This document shows, in pieces, positions 42,212-50,008 of a stretch of DNA of 64,000 nucleotides (positions are counted from its first letter, which is position 1; every line of letters begins with the position of its first letter). The stretch lies in NCBI GenBank assembly GCA_930633525.1, contig CAKNFP010000001.1, positions 3,202,001 to 3,266,000 on the forward strand, given 5' to 3'. This DNA is from Hyphomicrobiales bacterium. Its GTDB lineage: Bacteria > Pseudomonadota > Alphaproteobacteria > Rhizobiales > Beijerinckiaceae. Under the pieces are notes generated by a model. That model saw nothing but the letters and a program-made list of their open reading frames with translations. It ran no database searches and had not been told where the DNA came from. The position numbers were made by a program, and so were the translations under genes.

Positions 42212-43188
42212 GAAGGGTCTCCTTTCGAGGTGGTAGCGGGGGTAATGGCGTAGTCGCCGTCCGGCCCCAGCCCATCGACGCGGGCGAGTTCGACCAGCCG
42301 GCGCGACGATCCGCGCCCGGCAAGGACAGCAACAAGGTCGATGGTCTCGGCGATCAGCGCGCGCGGGACAGTGATGACAGCTTCCTGGATGAGCTGTTCG
42401 AGGCGGCGCAACGCACCGATGCCGGAACCGGCATGGATGGTGCCGATGCCGCCGGGATGTCCCGTTCCCCAGGCTTTGAGCAGATCGAGAGCTTCGGAGC
42501 CGCGCACCTCGCCGACGGGAATACGATCAGGCCGCAGGCGAAGGCTGGAGCGAACCAGATCGGAAAGCGTGGCGACGCCATCCTTGGTCCTCATGGCCAC
42601 AAGGTTGGGCGCGGCGCATTGCAACTCGCGCGTGTCCTCGATGATGACGACGCGATCCGAGGTCTTTGCCACTTCGGCGAGCAAAGCGTTGGTCAGTGTG
42701 GTTTTGCCGGTGGAGGTGCCACCGGCGACGAGGATGTTGGCCCGTGTGGCGACGTTCAGACGCAGCACTTCGGCCTGAAGACTGGTCATTATCCCGGCGG
42801 TCACATAGTCATCAAGCGTGAACACGGCGACGGCAGGCTTGCGGATGGCGAAGGCAGGTGCGGCGACAACGGGCGGTAATAGTCCCTCGAACCGCTCGCC
42901 GGTTTCGGGTAGCTCCGCCGATACACGCGGGTTGCGGGCATGAACCTCCGCGCCGACATGATGGGCGACCAGCCGGACGATCCGCTCGCCATCGACCGCG
43001 GACAGCTTCTCCCCCGTATCGGCCAACCCTTCGGACAGCCGATCCACCCAGATGCGGCCATCCGGGTTCAGCATCACCTCGACCACACCGGGATCTTCCA
43101 GAAACCGGGCGATCGATGCCCCAAGCGCGGTGCGCAGCATCCGCGCGCCGCGTGCGATCGCCTCCGGTTCTCGATGTGATGCGGTCAT
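42208..43188 (-). CDS. trbB: P-type conjugative transfer ATPase TrbB (VirB11-like)
   Basis: About 326 residues with Walker [14 protein letters not shown], the Asp box [10 protein letters not shown] and Walker B/His box [32 protein letters not shown] of secretion ATPases. The ATG at 43188 has GGGG upstream; an ATG at 43203 is also in frame. First gene of the trb operon here. A 19-bp repeated sequence lies about 100 bp upstream. Confidence 0.93.
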   Translation of the reverse strand: MTASHREPEAIARGARMLRTALGASIARFLEDPGVVEVMLNPDGRIWVDRLSEGLADTGEKLSAVDGERIVRLVAHHVGAEVHARNPRVSAELPETGERFEGLLPPVVAAPAFAIRKPAVAVFTLDDYVTAGIMTSLQAEVLRLNVATRANILVAGGTSTGKTTLTNALLAEVAKTSDRVVIIEDTRELQCAAPNLVAMRTKDGVATLSDLVRSSLRLRPDRIPVGEVRGSEALDLLKAWGTGHPGGIGTIHAGSGIGALRRLEQLIQEAVITVPRALIAETIDLVAVLAGRGSSRRLVELARVDGLGPDGDYAITPATTSKGDPS

Positions 43189-43303
43189 AGCGGCCCCGTT
43201 CATGACGGGGCGCGCAAAAGACGGACCCCGGGTCGGGGTCGATTAAAAGAACCTGAATTCAGGCTGTTTCAACAGATATTTACGTGCATGGAGCCATAGG
43301 CGG

Positions 43304-43322
43304 CTATCGGCGGCAAATAGGA
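43304..43322. promoter_or_regulatory. 19-bp repeat copy 1, upstream of trbB
   Basis: CTATCGGCGGCAAATAGGA is identical to the copy at 47352-47370. It contains CTAT-N9-ATAG dyad symmetry, the shape of a LysR-type box. Another CTAT-like half-site (ATAGGCGG) abuts it on the left. It lies about 115 bp before the trbB start and just past the stop of the HxlR gene. Confidence 0.65.
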
Positions 43323-43326
43323 TTGA

Positions 43327-43713
43327 TCACGAAATATCTGGTTCGGATCTGTATGATGCCCGACTGGACAGAATACGTAACTCAACTTTCTCGGACCAGC
43401 GACGAAGAGGCTGAGAGGCTGCAGCAAATTCCGCGCCTAAATCTGTAAGCGAGTAGATCACTGTTACCGGAACGGTAGCAATGACTTCTCGATGAATCAG
43501 CCCATTCCGCTCCAGAGTGCGCAGAGTCTGAGTCAGCGTCTTCTGCGAGACAGTGCCAATTGTTCGTCGCAAAGTATTGAAACGAAGAGGTCCCTCACAT
43601 AAGGCGCCAACAGCCATCAGCGCCCATTTTCCTGAAACTGCTTCAAGGACAGTCGCAAGACCACAGCCACTTGGTTGCAAAACTTGAGAGGGTGGTTTCT
43701 CCGTGGTTCCCAT
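43327..43713 (-). CDS. HxlR-family transcriptional regulator (cassette 1)
   Basis: 128 residues with the HxlR winged helix: VLEAVSGKWALMAVGALCEGPLRFNTLRRTIGTVSQKTLTQTLRTLERNGLIHRE. Cys11-18 region has GCGL and a second Cys at ALC; such cysteines sense quinones or aldehydes in relatives such as YodB or QorR. It is divergent from a quinone-oxidoreductase-like gene. Base composition is visibly lower in GC than the surrounding trb genes, so it is cargo. Confidence 0.87.
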   Translation of the reverse strand: MGTTEKPPSQVLQPSGCGLATVLEAVSGKWALMAVGALCEGPLRFNTLRRTIGTVSQKTLTQTLRTLERNGLIHREVIATVPVTVIYSLTDLGAEFAAASQPLRRWSEKVELRILSSRASYRSEPDIS

Positions 43714-43794
43714 GTTGCCAGTTGGTTCCTTCTTACATCGCCGTGTGTGGGTTGCTAAGTATCCTTAAGAAACTAAACACCCAGGATATGCCAC

Positions 43795-44757
43795 ATGCAA
43801 GCCGTTCATGTCGATCTACAGGAAAACCGACGTCATCTCATTCTATCGGAAGCTCCCCCGCCGGCGCGCAAGGCAGGCGAGATACTCGTTTCGGTAAATG
43901 CTATCTCGTTAAACCATGGTGAAATCCATACCGCTCTCAATGATTCTCCGGCGGGCTGGCGTCCCGGTTGGGAATACGCAGGCATCGTATTGGAGTCCGA
44001 TACAGACAGCCGATTTCTGCCCGGGGACAGGGTGTTTGGACTAATGCTGGAGGGAGCATGGGCAGAACAGATTGCAGCACCCGAACAGTTAGCTGCCGCA
44101 GTTCCGGACAACGTTGAATTCGAGACGGTTGTTTCATTGCCTGTGGCGGGAATGACTGCAATGTTAGCCCTTTCCAAAAAACAATTGGGGCCAGGGAACA
44201 GAGTCTTGGTCACGGCGGCCACGGGTGCCGTGGGACGGTTAGCAATTCAACTCGCGAGCGAAGCAAATGCACATGTAACCGCTCTTATAAGAAGCCCGTC
44301 AGATGACACCCTGGTTCGATCTCTCGGTGCGCGGGACATCGTGCTACTGGAAGATGGAATTTCTTCGAAGCAACCTTTCGATCTCATACTGGAAGGCGTT
44401 GGAGGTACGCTACTGGCCGAGGCCCTCGTGAATCTGACATCGGAGGGAATTTGCGTTCTGTTCGGCAACGCAGCACATGACGATGTCACGACTTTTCGAC
44501 CCGACGCCTTTAGACTACGCCCCGGAACTGCATATGGCGGCACAATGCTGTACGGTTTTTTCCTGGGTAACGAACTAGGACGCATCGACACCACATCGGT
44601 GTTGAGTATTCTGGCTGAGAAAGTTGGGAGCGGCCGACTGAATCCGAGCATTGCGATTGTCGAGGATTGGCGCAACACCGATGCAGTCGCGCGCGCCGTT
44701 CTTGGCAAAGAGATAGTAGGAAGGGCGGTCCTTCGTGTTCCCCAAGGCATTCGATAG
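43795..44757 (+). CDS. Zinc-independent MDR-family NADPH:quinone oxidoreductase-like protein (cassette 1)
   Basis: 320 residues. N-terminal GroES-like domain (AISLNHGEIH, GWEYAGIVLE, FLPGDRVFG) and Rossmann domain with VTAATGAVGRLAIQLA for NADPH. The zinc ligands of alcohol dehydrogenases are missing, as in quinone reductases. It is divergent from the HxlR gene, which likely controls it in response to an electrophile. It is inserted between copG and trbB with opposite orientation to the conjugation genes. Confidence 0.87.
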   Translation: MQAVHVDLQENRRHLILSEAPPPARKAGEILVSVNAISLNHGEIHTALNDSPAGWRPGWEYAGIVLESDTDSRFLPGDRVFGLMLEGAWAEQIAAPEQLAAAVPDNVEFETVVSLPVAGMTAMLALSKKQLGPGNRVLVTAATGAVGRLAIQLASEANAHVTALIRSPSDDTLVRSLGARDIVLLEDGISSKQPFDLILEGVGGTLLAEALVNLTSEGICVLFGNAAHDDVTTFRPDAFRLRPGTAYGGTMLYGFFLGNELGRIDTTSVLSILAEKVGSGRLNPSIAIVEDWRNTDAVARAVLGKEIVGRAVLRVPQGIR

Positions 44758-44774
44758 CGCGGTCTCTATACCCA

Positions 44775-45260
44775 TCATCTCGCTGAAGTGGTGTCGACTT
44801 GATCATCTGGATTAGTATTACCTTCTTGAGAGAACGCTTCTGCAGCGAATTTTTGTGGCACATCTCTTGATAGTTCCTTGAGAAATCTGTCCCCGTTCGC
44901 CAGTCTGCGACCGAGGTTCTGCATGAAGCCCTCGAACCGCTCATTCCCCTTAATCCGTGCGGATTGCTTGGCGCTGTCGGGCAACGGCGGGGCCATCGTC
45001 AGCCAGAAATGGACGAACAAGGATAGGGTCTCGCCGAGCACGGCGAGATCTTCGTCCAGCGTGTCGATTTGTCGGCCGATCTTGTCGAGGCGGCGCGACA
45101 TGGCCGCTTCCAGCCGATCCGACGTGTCGCCCGACAAGAACGACGCGACGGCTGCCTCGACAATGGCGGACTTCGATATCTGCCGGCGCAGTGACAGCGC
45201 CTCGACCTGTTTGAGCAGTTCTGGGTCGAAATAGACATTCATGCGGGTGCGCGTCGTCAT
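44775..45260 (-). CDS. CopG-type ribbon-helix-helix protein, TraG-associated
   Basis: 161 residues with an N-terminal ribbon-helix-helix (RMNVYFDPELLKQVEALSLRRQISKSAIVEAAVASFL) and a C-terminal helical tail (LGETLSLFVHFWLTMAPPLPDSAKQSARIKGNERF). This gene follows traG in Tn4371-type elements and precedes trbB; here cassette 1 has been placed after it. Possibly a relaxosome or operon regulator. Confidence 0.88.
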   Translation of the reverse strand: MTTRTRMNVYFDPELLKQVEALSLRRQISKSAIVEAAVASFLSGDTSDRLEAAMSRRLDKIGRQIDTLDEDLAVLGETLSLFVHFWLTMAPPLPDSAKQSARIKGNERFEGFMQNLGRRLANGDRFLKELSRDVPQKFAAEAFSQEGNTNPDDQVDTTSAR

Positions 45261-45270
45261 GGGCGGCCTC

Positions 45271-47256
45271 TCAAAGTTCTATACCGTCATCGGGGGTCAT
45301 CGAGGCCTGCCGGGCGATCATCCGCATCCGCGAGCGCAGTGCGCGGGCCTTGGCGGAGTCCACATCCGGCTCTTCGTCCAGAAAGTCGAACTCTTGGGCG
45401 GGCGTTGGTGGCGGCGGGATGATCTCCTCATGCTCGGGCAATTCGGGCTCGCGGCGGATGCCGGCATTGTCGGCATCGCCCTCCGCGCCACTGGCAGGGG
45501 TCATCGCTGGCCTGTCCGCCGCTAGGATAACGCGGCTCGTCCAGTCATCGGTTGCCGGCTTAGTCGCCGGAACAGATGGCAGCTCGGGCGGCGGCAGGAC
45601 GCGTTCCTGCAATCGCGCATCCTCGAAATAGCGGGCCTTCTTCGCCCGAATCGGCGGCGTTCCCGCGACCATGACGATCTCGTCGGCGGACGGAAGCTGC
45701 ATGATCTCGCCGGGGGTCAAGAGCGGCCGCGCTGTTTCCTGCCGCGACACCATCAGATGCCCCAACCACGGAGCCAACCGATGTCCTGCATAGTTGGTGG
45801 AATCGCGCATTTCGGTCGCGGTGCCGAGGGAATCCGATACCCGTTTGGCGGTGCGCTCGTCATTGGTGGCGAAGGCGACGCGCACGTGACAGTTGTCGAG
45901 AATGCTGTTGTTCGGCCCGTAGGCGCGCTCAATCTGGTTGAGAGACTGCGCGATCAGGAAGGATTTGAGGCCGTAGCCTGCCATGAAAGCGAGCGCGGTT
46001 TCAAAAAAGTCGAGCCTCCCCAATGCCGGAAACTCGTCCAGCATCATGAGCAGGCGATGCCGCTTGCCGGATAGCGTCAGTTCCTCGGTCAGTCTTCGGC
46101 CGATCTGGTTGAGGATGAGCCGGATCAGCGGCTTGGTCCGGTTGATGTCGGACGGCGGCACGACAAGGTAGAGTGTGACCGGCCGGCGGCTGTCGACCAG
46201 ATCAGCAATCCGCCAGTCGCAACGGTCTGTGACGCGCGCCACGACCGGATCGCGGTAGAGGCCGAGGAACGACATGGCGGTGGACAGCACGCCCGACCGT
46301 TCGTTCTCGCTCTTGTTCAGCAACTCGCGCGCCGAAGACGCGATGACGGGATGCACGCCGGCATCGCCCAGATGCGGCGTGTCCATCATCGCGCGCAAGG
46401 TCGCCTCGACGGGACGACGGGGATCGGACAGGAAGTTGGCGACGCCGGACAGGGTTTTGTCCTTCTCGGCATAGAGGACGTGGAGTATCGCGCCGACCAG
46501 AAGCGAGTGAGAGGTCTTTTCCCAATGGTTTCGCTTGTCGAGACTGCCTTCGGGATCGACCAATATGTCCGCGATATTCTGCACGTCGCGGACTTCCCAT
46601 TCGCCCTGCCGCACCTCCAGCAACGGGTTGTAGGCGGAGGACTTCGCATTGGTCGGGTCGAACAACAGGACGCGACCGTGGCGAGAACGAAAGCCCGCGG
46701 TCAGCGTCCAGTTCTCCCCCTTGATGTCGTGGACGATGCAGCTTTCCGGCCAGGTCAGCAGCGTTGGCACTACAAGGCCGACGCCTTTGCCTGACCTCGT
46801 GGGAGCAAAACATAAGACGTGCTCCGGCCCATCATGGCGAAGATAGTCGCGATCATATCGGCCGAGCAGGACGCCATCCGGGCCGACCAACCGGGCGCTG
46901 CGGATTTCCTTGTCCTCGGCCCATCGCGCCGAACCATAAGTGGCGACGTTGCGGGCCTCGCGTGCCCGGATGATCGACATGAGGATGGCGGCGGCAATGG
47001 CGAGGATACCGCCTGACGTGGCAATCGCCGCGCCCTCCATGAAGATCGCGGGCGCATAGGCGTCGAAGGAAAACCACCACCAGAAGAAGGCGGGCGGATG
47101 GTAGAACGGCCAACCGGCCAGATCAAACCACGGGCTTCCGAGCTGCGGCTGAAAGCCAAGCCGGAACGCCACCCATTGCGTCGCGGCCCATGTCATCACC
47201 ATGACAATGGTTAATACGACAGCAATCTGCCCCCAGAGTATTCGGCCTCCGCGCAT
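45271..47256 (-). CDS. traG: Conjugal transfer coupling protein TraG (VirD4-like)
   Basis: About 661 residues. Two N-terminal membrane helices, then Walker A CFAPTRSGKGVGLVVPT and Walker B LLMMLDEFPALGRL with the TraG motif FLIAQSLNQIE. It brings the relaxase-DNA complex to the channel. The ATG at 47256 has GGAG seven bases upstream; the frame extends to TTG at 47274. The 19-bp repeat is about 100 bp upstream. Confidence 0.94.
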   Translation of the reverse strand: MRGGRILWGQIAVVLTIVMVMTWAATQWVAFRLGFQPQLGSPWFDLAGWPFYHPPAFFWWWFSFDAYAPAIFMEGAAIATSGGILAIAAAILMSIIRAREARNVATYGSARWAEDKEIRSARLVGPDGVLLGRYDRDYLRHDGPEHVLCFAPTRSGKGVGLVVPTLLTWPESCIVHDIKGENWTLTAGFRSRHGRVLLFDPTNAKSSAYNPLLEVRQGEWEVRDVQNIADILVDPEGSLDKRNHWEKTSHSLLVGAILHVLYAEKDKTLSGVANFLSDPRRPVEATLRAMMDTPHLGDAGVHPVIASSARELLNKSENERSGVLSTAMSFLGLYRDPVVARVTDRCDWRIADLVDSRRPVTLYLVVPPSDINRTKPLIRLILNQIGRRLTEELTLSGKRHRLLMMLDEFPALGRLDFFETALAFMAGYGLKSFLIAQSLNQIERAYGPNNSILDNCHVRVAFATNDERTAKRVSDSLGTATEMRDSTNYAGHRLAPWLGHLMVSRQETARPLLTPGEIMQLPSADEIVMVAGTPPIRAKKARYFEDARLQERVLPPPELPSVPATKPATDDWTSRVILAADRPAMTPASGAEGDADNAGIRREPELPEHEEIIPPPPTPAQEFDFLDEEPDVDSAKARALRSRMRMIARQASMTPDDGIEL

Positions 47257-47351
47257 ACAGGCTCCAATCGGCAAGAGAGACGGAGCTGATCAGAGAATAG
47301 GCAATCATCGGTTCTGCAACAGCAAAGGCATTACCAAAGGGATGTAGGATA

Positions 47352-47370
47352 CTATCGGCGGCAAATAGGA
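47352..47370. promoter_or_regulatory. 19-bp repeat copy 2, upstream of traG
   Basis: Exact copy of the sequence at 43304-43322, in the same orientation, 96 bp before the traG start and between traG and the LysR gene. See the finding on shared control of tra and trb units. Confidence 0.65.
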
Positions 47371-47436
47371 CGGGCTGTCGCAGTATTCTTCCGGCACTCT
47401 TCTGGTGATTGGTTGCTATCGGGTCACTGGAAATGA

Positions 47437-48384
47437 TCAGAGCATATTCTTCGCCAGCGCGAGCAACTTGAGAAGAGCGGGCGCGCGATTGGACGGCGAC
47501 CAGATTGCGGAAAATGGGATGGTTTCAGGCTCGTCCCGGATCGGTCGGAAAGCAACATTCGCCGTGCTGTCCGCCGCACCTTCCTTGGCGAAAATCGAGA
47601 TGCCGTGCCCATTCGCTATCATGGACAGCAGCGTGCTGCGCTCAACATCTAATCGTTGGATTGTTGGCGTCAGCCATTTGCCGGCGGCCCGAGCCACGAT
47701 CAGGTCGTGAACCTGTGGCCCAGTGCCGCTATAACAAACTAGGAACGTTTCATCCACAAGCTGATCCCAATCGACAACTGGTTGTGACGCCAAGCTATGT
47801 TCTACCGGCATCGCGGCCATCAGGCGGTCGCGCCAGATCACGCGAGAACTGAGATCAGGTGTCTCATGCATACAAGCACCGAAGGCCTTATCAAGCCTGC
47901 CTTCGCGGATCATGAATTGAGCCTCTCTCGCCGTTCCCTCGGCAACTTGCAGCCGGATACCGGGATGGTCGATGTGGAAGCGCTCCAATAGCCGGTCGAG
48001 AAAACAGCCTGGGGTGAGCGCATGCACGCCGATGCGAAGTTCTCCGGCCTCGCCGCGCGCCTGCATCCCGGCGATCTTGATGGCGCGGTCGAGGATGCCC
48101 ATGGCCTCGCCAACCTGATCGACGAAGCAGCGTCCGGCTTCCGTCAGGCGGACGCCGCGCGTGTTGCGGTCGAAGAGAACGATGCCAAGGTCTTCCTCCA
48201 GCGCCTTTATCCGAGCGCTAACGCTCGACTGGCTGACGCCGAGCGCCAAGGCGGCGCGGTGAAAGCTGAGATATTCAGCGACAGTAAGCGTCTGAACAAG
48301 GACAGCCATGGGGAAACGACCACTCCGCAAAGAGGACAGGGGGATCGCTTCGCCGACATGTTCTTTTTGCCTTCGCCGCCGCAT
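47437..48384 (-). CDS. LysR-family regulator of the ICE (TraR position)
   Basis: 315 residues: helix-turn-helix at about 30-60 (LTVAEYLSFHRAALALGVSQSSVSARIKALEEDLGI) and a LysR substrate domain. AGGAGA precedes the ATG at 48384, and the N-terminal GEAIPLSSLRSGRFPMAVLVQTL is conserved in regulators at this place in Tn4371-like ICEs (called TraR there, though not the LuxR-type TraR). It lies just upstream of traG on the same strand and may act on the repeats at 47352 and 43304. Confidence 0.9.
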   Translation of the reverse strand: MRRRRQKEHVGEAIPLSSLRSGRFPMAVLVQTLTVAEYLSFHRAALALGVSQSSVSARIKALEEDLGIVLFDRNTRGVRLTEAGRCFVDQVGEAMGILDRAIKIAGMQARGEAGELRIGVHALTPGCFLDRLLERFHIDHPGIRLQVAEGTAREAQFMIREGRLDKAFGACMHETPDLSSRVIWRDRLMAAMPVEHSLASQPVVDWDQLVDETFLVCYSGTGPQVHDLIVARAAGKWLTPTIQRLDVERSTLLSMIANGHGISIFAKEGAADSTANVAFRPIRDEPETIPFSAIWSPSNRAPALLKLLALAKNML

Positions 48385-48537
48385 ACACGTCTCCTACTCA
48401 TCGATCATCGGCAAGCTCGCCGCCGCTTGCGAAAGGTGACCAGCTTCTCCGTAGGGTCATCGACAAAGCGTTGCTGAGTATGGTCGCATCGACCGACCTC
48501 CCTGCGGATAGGTAAGAGCGAGCCTCACAATTGACCA

Positions 48538-49428
48538 CTATAACTCGCTCACTTTGCTCAGCGCCCTGTTGAGGGCCTCGCGGCCGCTGCCAGCAAGCCA
48601 AGACCTCAATGAAAGCAGCTCTGGATTGAGTTTCCGCATAGCGGTCAGATCGACATACTCCGCAAGCGGTCCATCCTCCAAGCTCGACGCCATATGTGCG
48701 AGATCAATATTGGCTGCTAGGACTTCATCTGGAAATCGGGAATACGTGATGGTTCTGCCGGCAACTTCGGTAAAGGCGGCTTCTAACTCGTGGCCTGTAA
48801 CTCTGTCGCTCGCAATCTTTAGCGTCACGCCAGCAAACAGCGGTTTGTCCGCAAACATCGCTGCAACAATTTTTCCGATGTCTTCCACGGCAGTGAGTTG
48901 TATCGAGTGATCGGGGCGTATCAGGGAGATCAGCCGTCCTCCATCCAGTCCGAAGCCGGGTCGCACGAGCATCTCCATGAAAATCATTGGCCGGACAATG
49001 GTTGCCGTGATTGACAAGGCGCGAATATGTGCTTCGATCCGCGGCTTCGCATCGAACCGCGGAACGCCAGTCAACCTGTCACCAACACTTGCACCCGAGG
49101 AATAGATGAAGTGTTCGATGCGGCTTTGCGCTGCCAAATCAGCAATTGAAGTTCCATAGTGAACCTCTTCTTCCGCCGACAGGTTAGCTGGCAGCACACT
49201 GAAGACGCCATGGACATCTCTCATCGCGGAAGCGATCACGTCCGTGTCCGCGAGCGACCCATGCACAAGCTCGGCACCTGCATCTCGCAACGCAACGGAC
49301 GCGAGATCTGAAGGATCGAGCACAAGAACACGAACAGGCCAGCGGGCCTTCAACAATGCTTTGGCAACTGATCCGCCCTGCCGGCCAGTGGCGCCGAAAA
49401 CCAAGATTGGACGTCGATCGTTTATCAT
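48538..49428 (-). CDS. NmrA-like NAD(P)-binding protein (cassette 2)
   Basis: 296 residues with an N-terminal Rossmann motif VFGATGRQGGSVAKALL and the NmrA body (FSVLPANLSAEEEVHYGTSIADLAAQSRIEHFIYSSGASVG, RPMIFMEML). Such proteins act as redox sensors or quinone/flavin reductases. The ATG at 49428 starts directly before the Rossmann strand. Divergent from an HxlR gene. Composition is lower in GC than the ICE backbone. Confidence 0.85.
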   Translation of the reverse strand: MINDRRPILVFGATGRQGGSVAKALLKARWPVRVLVLDPSDLASVALRDAGAELVHGSLADTDVIASAMRDVHGVFSVLPANLSAEEEVHYGTSIADLAAQSRIEHFIYSSGASVGDRLTGVPRFDAKPRIEAHIRALSITATIVRPMIFMEMLVRPGFGLDGGRLISLIRPDHSIQLTAVEDIGKIVAAMFADKPLFAGVTLKIASDRVTGHELEAAFTEVAGRTITYSRFPDEVLAANIDLAHMASSLEDGPLAEYVDLTAMRKLNPELLSLRSWLAGSGREALNRALSKVSEL

Positions 49429-49538
49429 GGGATACCCTCGTGTTGAACAAGAGCTATCCATATATACAATTCCGAACAGGTCGGAAGACCGCACATTTCT
49501 TAGCGTCAGGCACAAAGATGTGCGTTTTGGAGGAGATG

Positions 49539-49931
49539 ATGGTCAGTAAGACAAGTAACCAGGCGGATGATAGTCGCCACTTCCAGCCATACCCATCCAA
49601 CGGGATTTGTGGAAAGCTTGGAGACAAATGGACGGCTCAAGTAATCTGGCATCTTTCGCTCGCTAGCGGACGAACACTTCGTTTCTCAGCGCTTCAGTCA
49701 GAGATTGAAGGGATCACACATCGTATGTTGACTCTTACCCTGAGGAATCTTGAGCGAGATGGCTTGGTGATACGGCACTATTTCCCCGAAGTGCCGCCAC
49801 GCGTTGAGTATCAATTGACCGATATGGGCTCGGAGTTGTTGCAGGTGCTTGAAGGCGTTAACTCTTGGATATGGAAAAATCTTCCCCGAATTGAGGAATG
49901 TAGGCGCGTCTATGATGACGACAACCAGTAA
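49539..49931 (+). CDS. HxlR-family transcriptional regulator (cassette 2)
   Basis: 130 residues with the HxlR winged helix (CGKLGDKWTAQVIWHLSLASGRTLRFSALQSEIEGITHRMLTLTLRNLERDGLVIRH). The single cysteine just before the first helix is placed like the redox-active Cys of YodB. GGAGG at 49529-49533 supports ATG 49539; ATG 49536 is also present. Divergent from the NmrA-like gene. Confidence 0.87.
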   Translation: MVSKTSNQADDSRHFQPYPSNGICGKLGDKWTAQVIWHLSLASGRTLRFSALQSEIEGITHRMLTLTLRNLERDGLVIRHYFPEVPPRVEYQLTDMGSELLQVLEGVNSWIWKNLPRIEECRRVYDDDNQ

Positions 49932-50008
49932 CTTTATCGATGGCAACCAAGCGATATGTTGAACGTCGAGCAAATCTGCGATTCACAAATTCGTAAGGAC
50001 AGTTGCGA

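Noticed and set aside
41598..42335. 245-residue reading of the trbD frame
   Set aside because: Only the last 93 residues match TrbD; the rest overlaps trbC and trbB out of frame.
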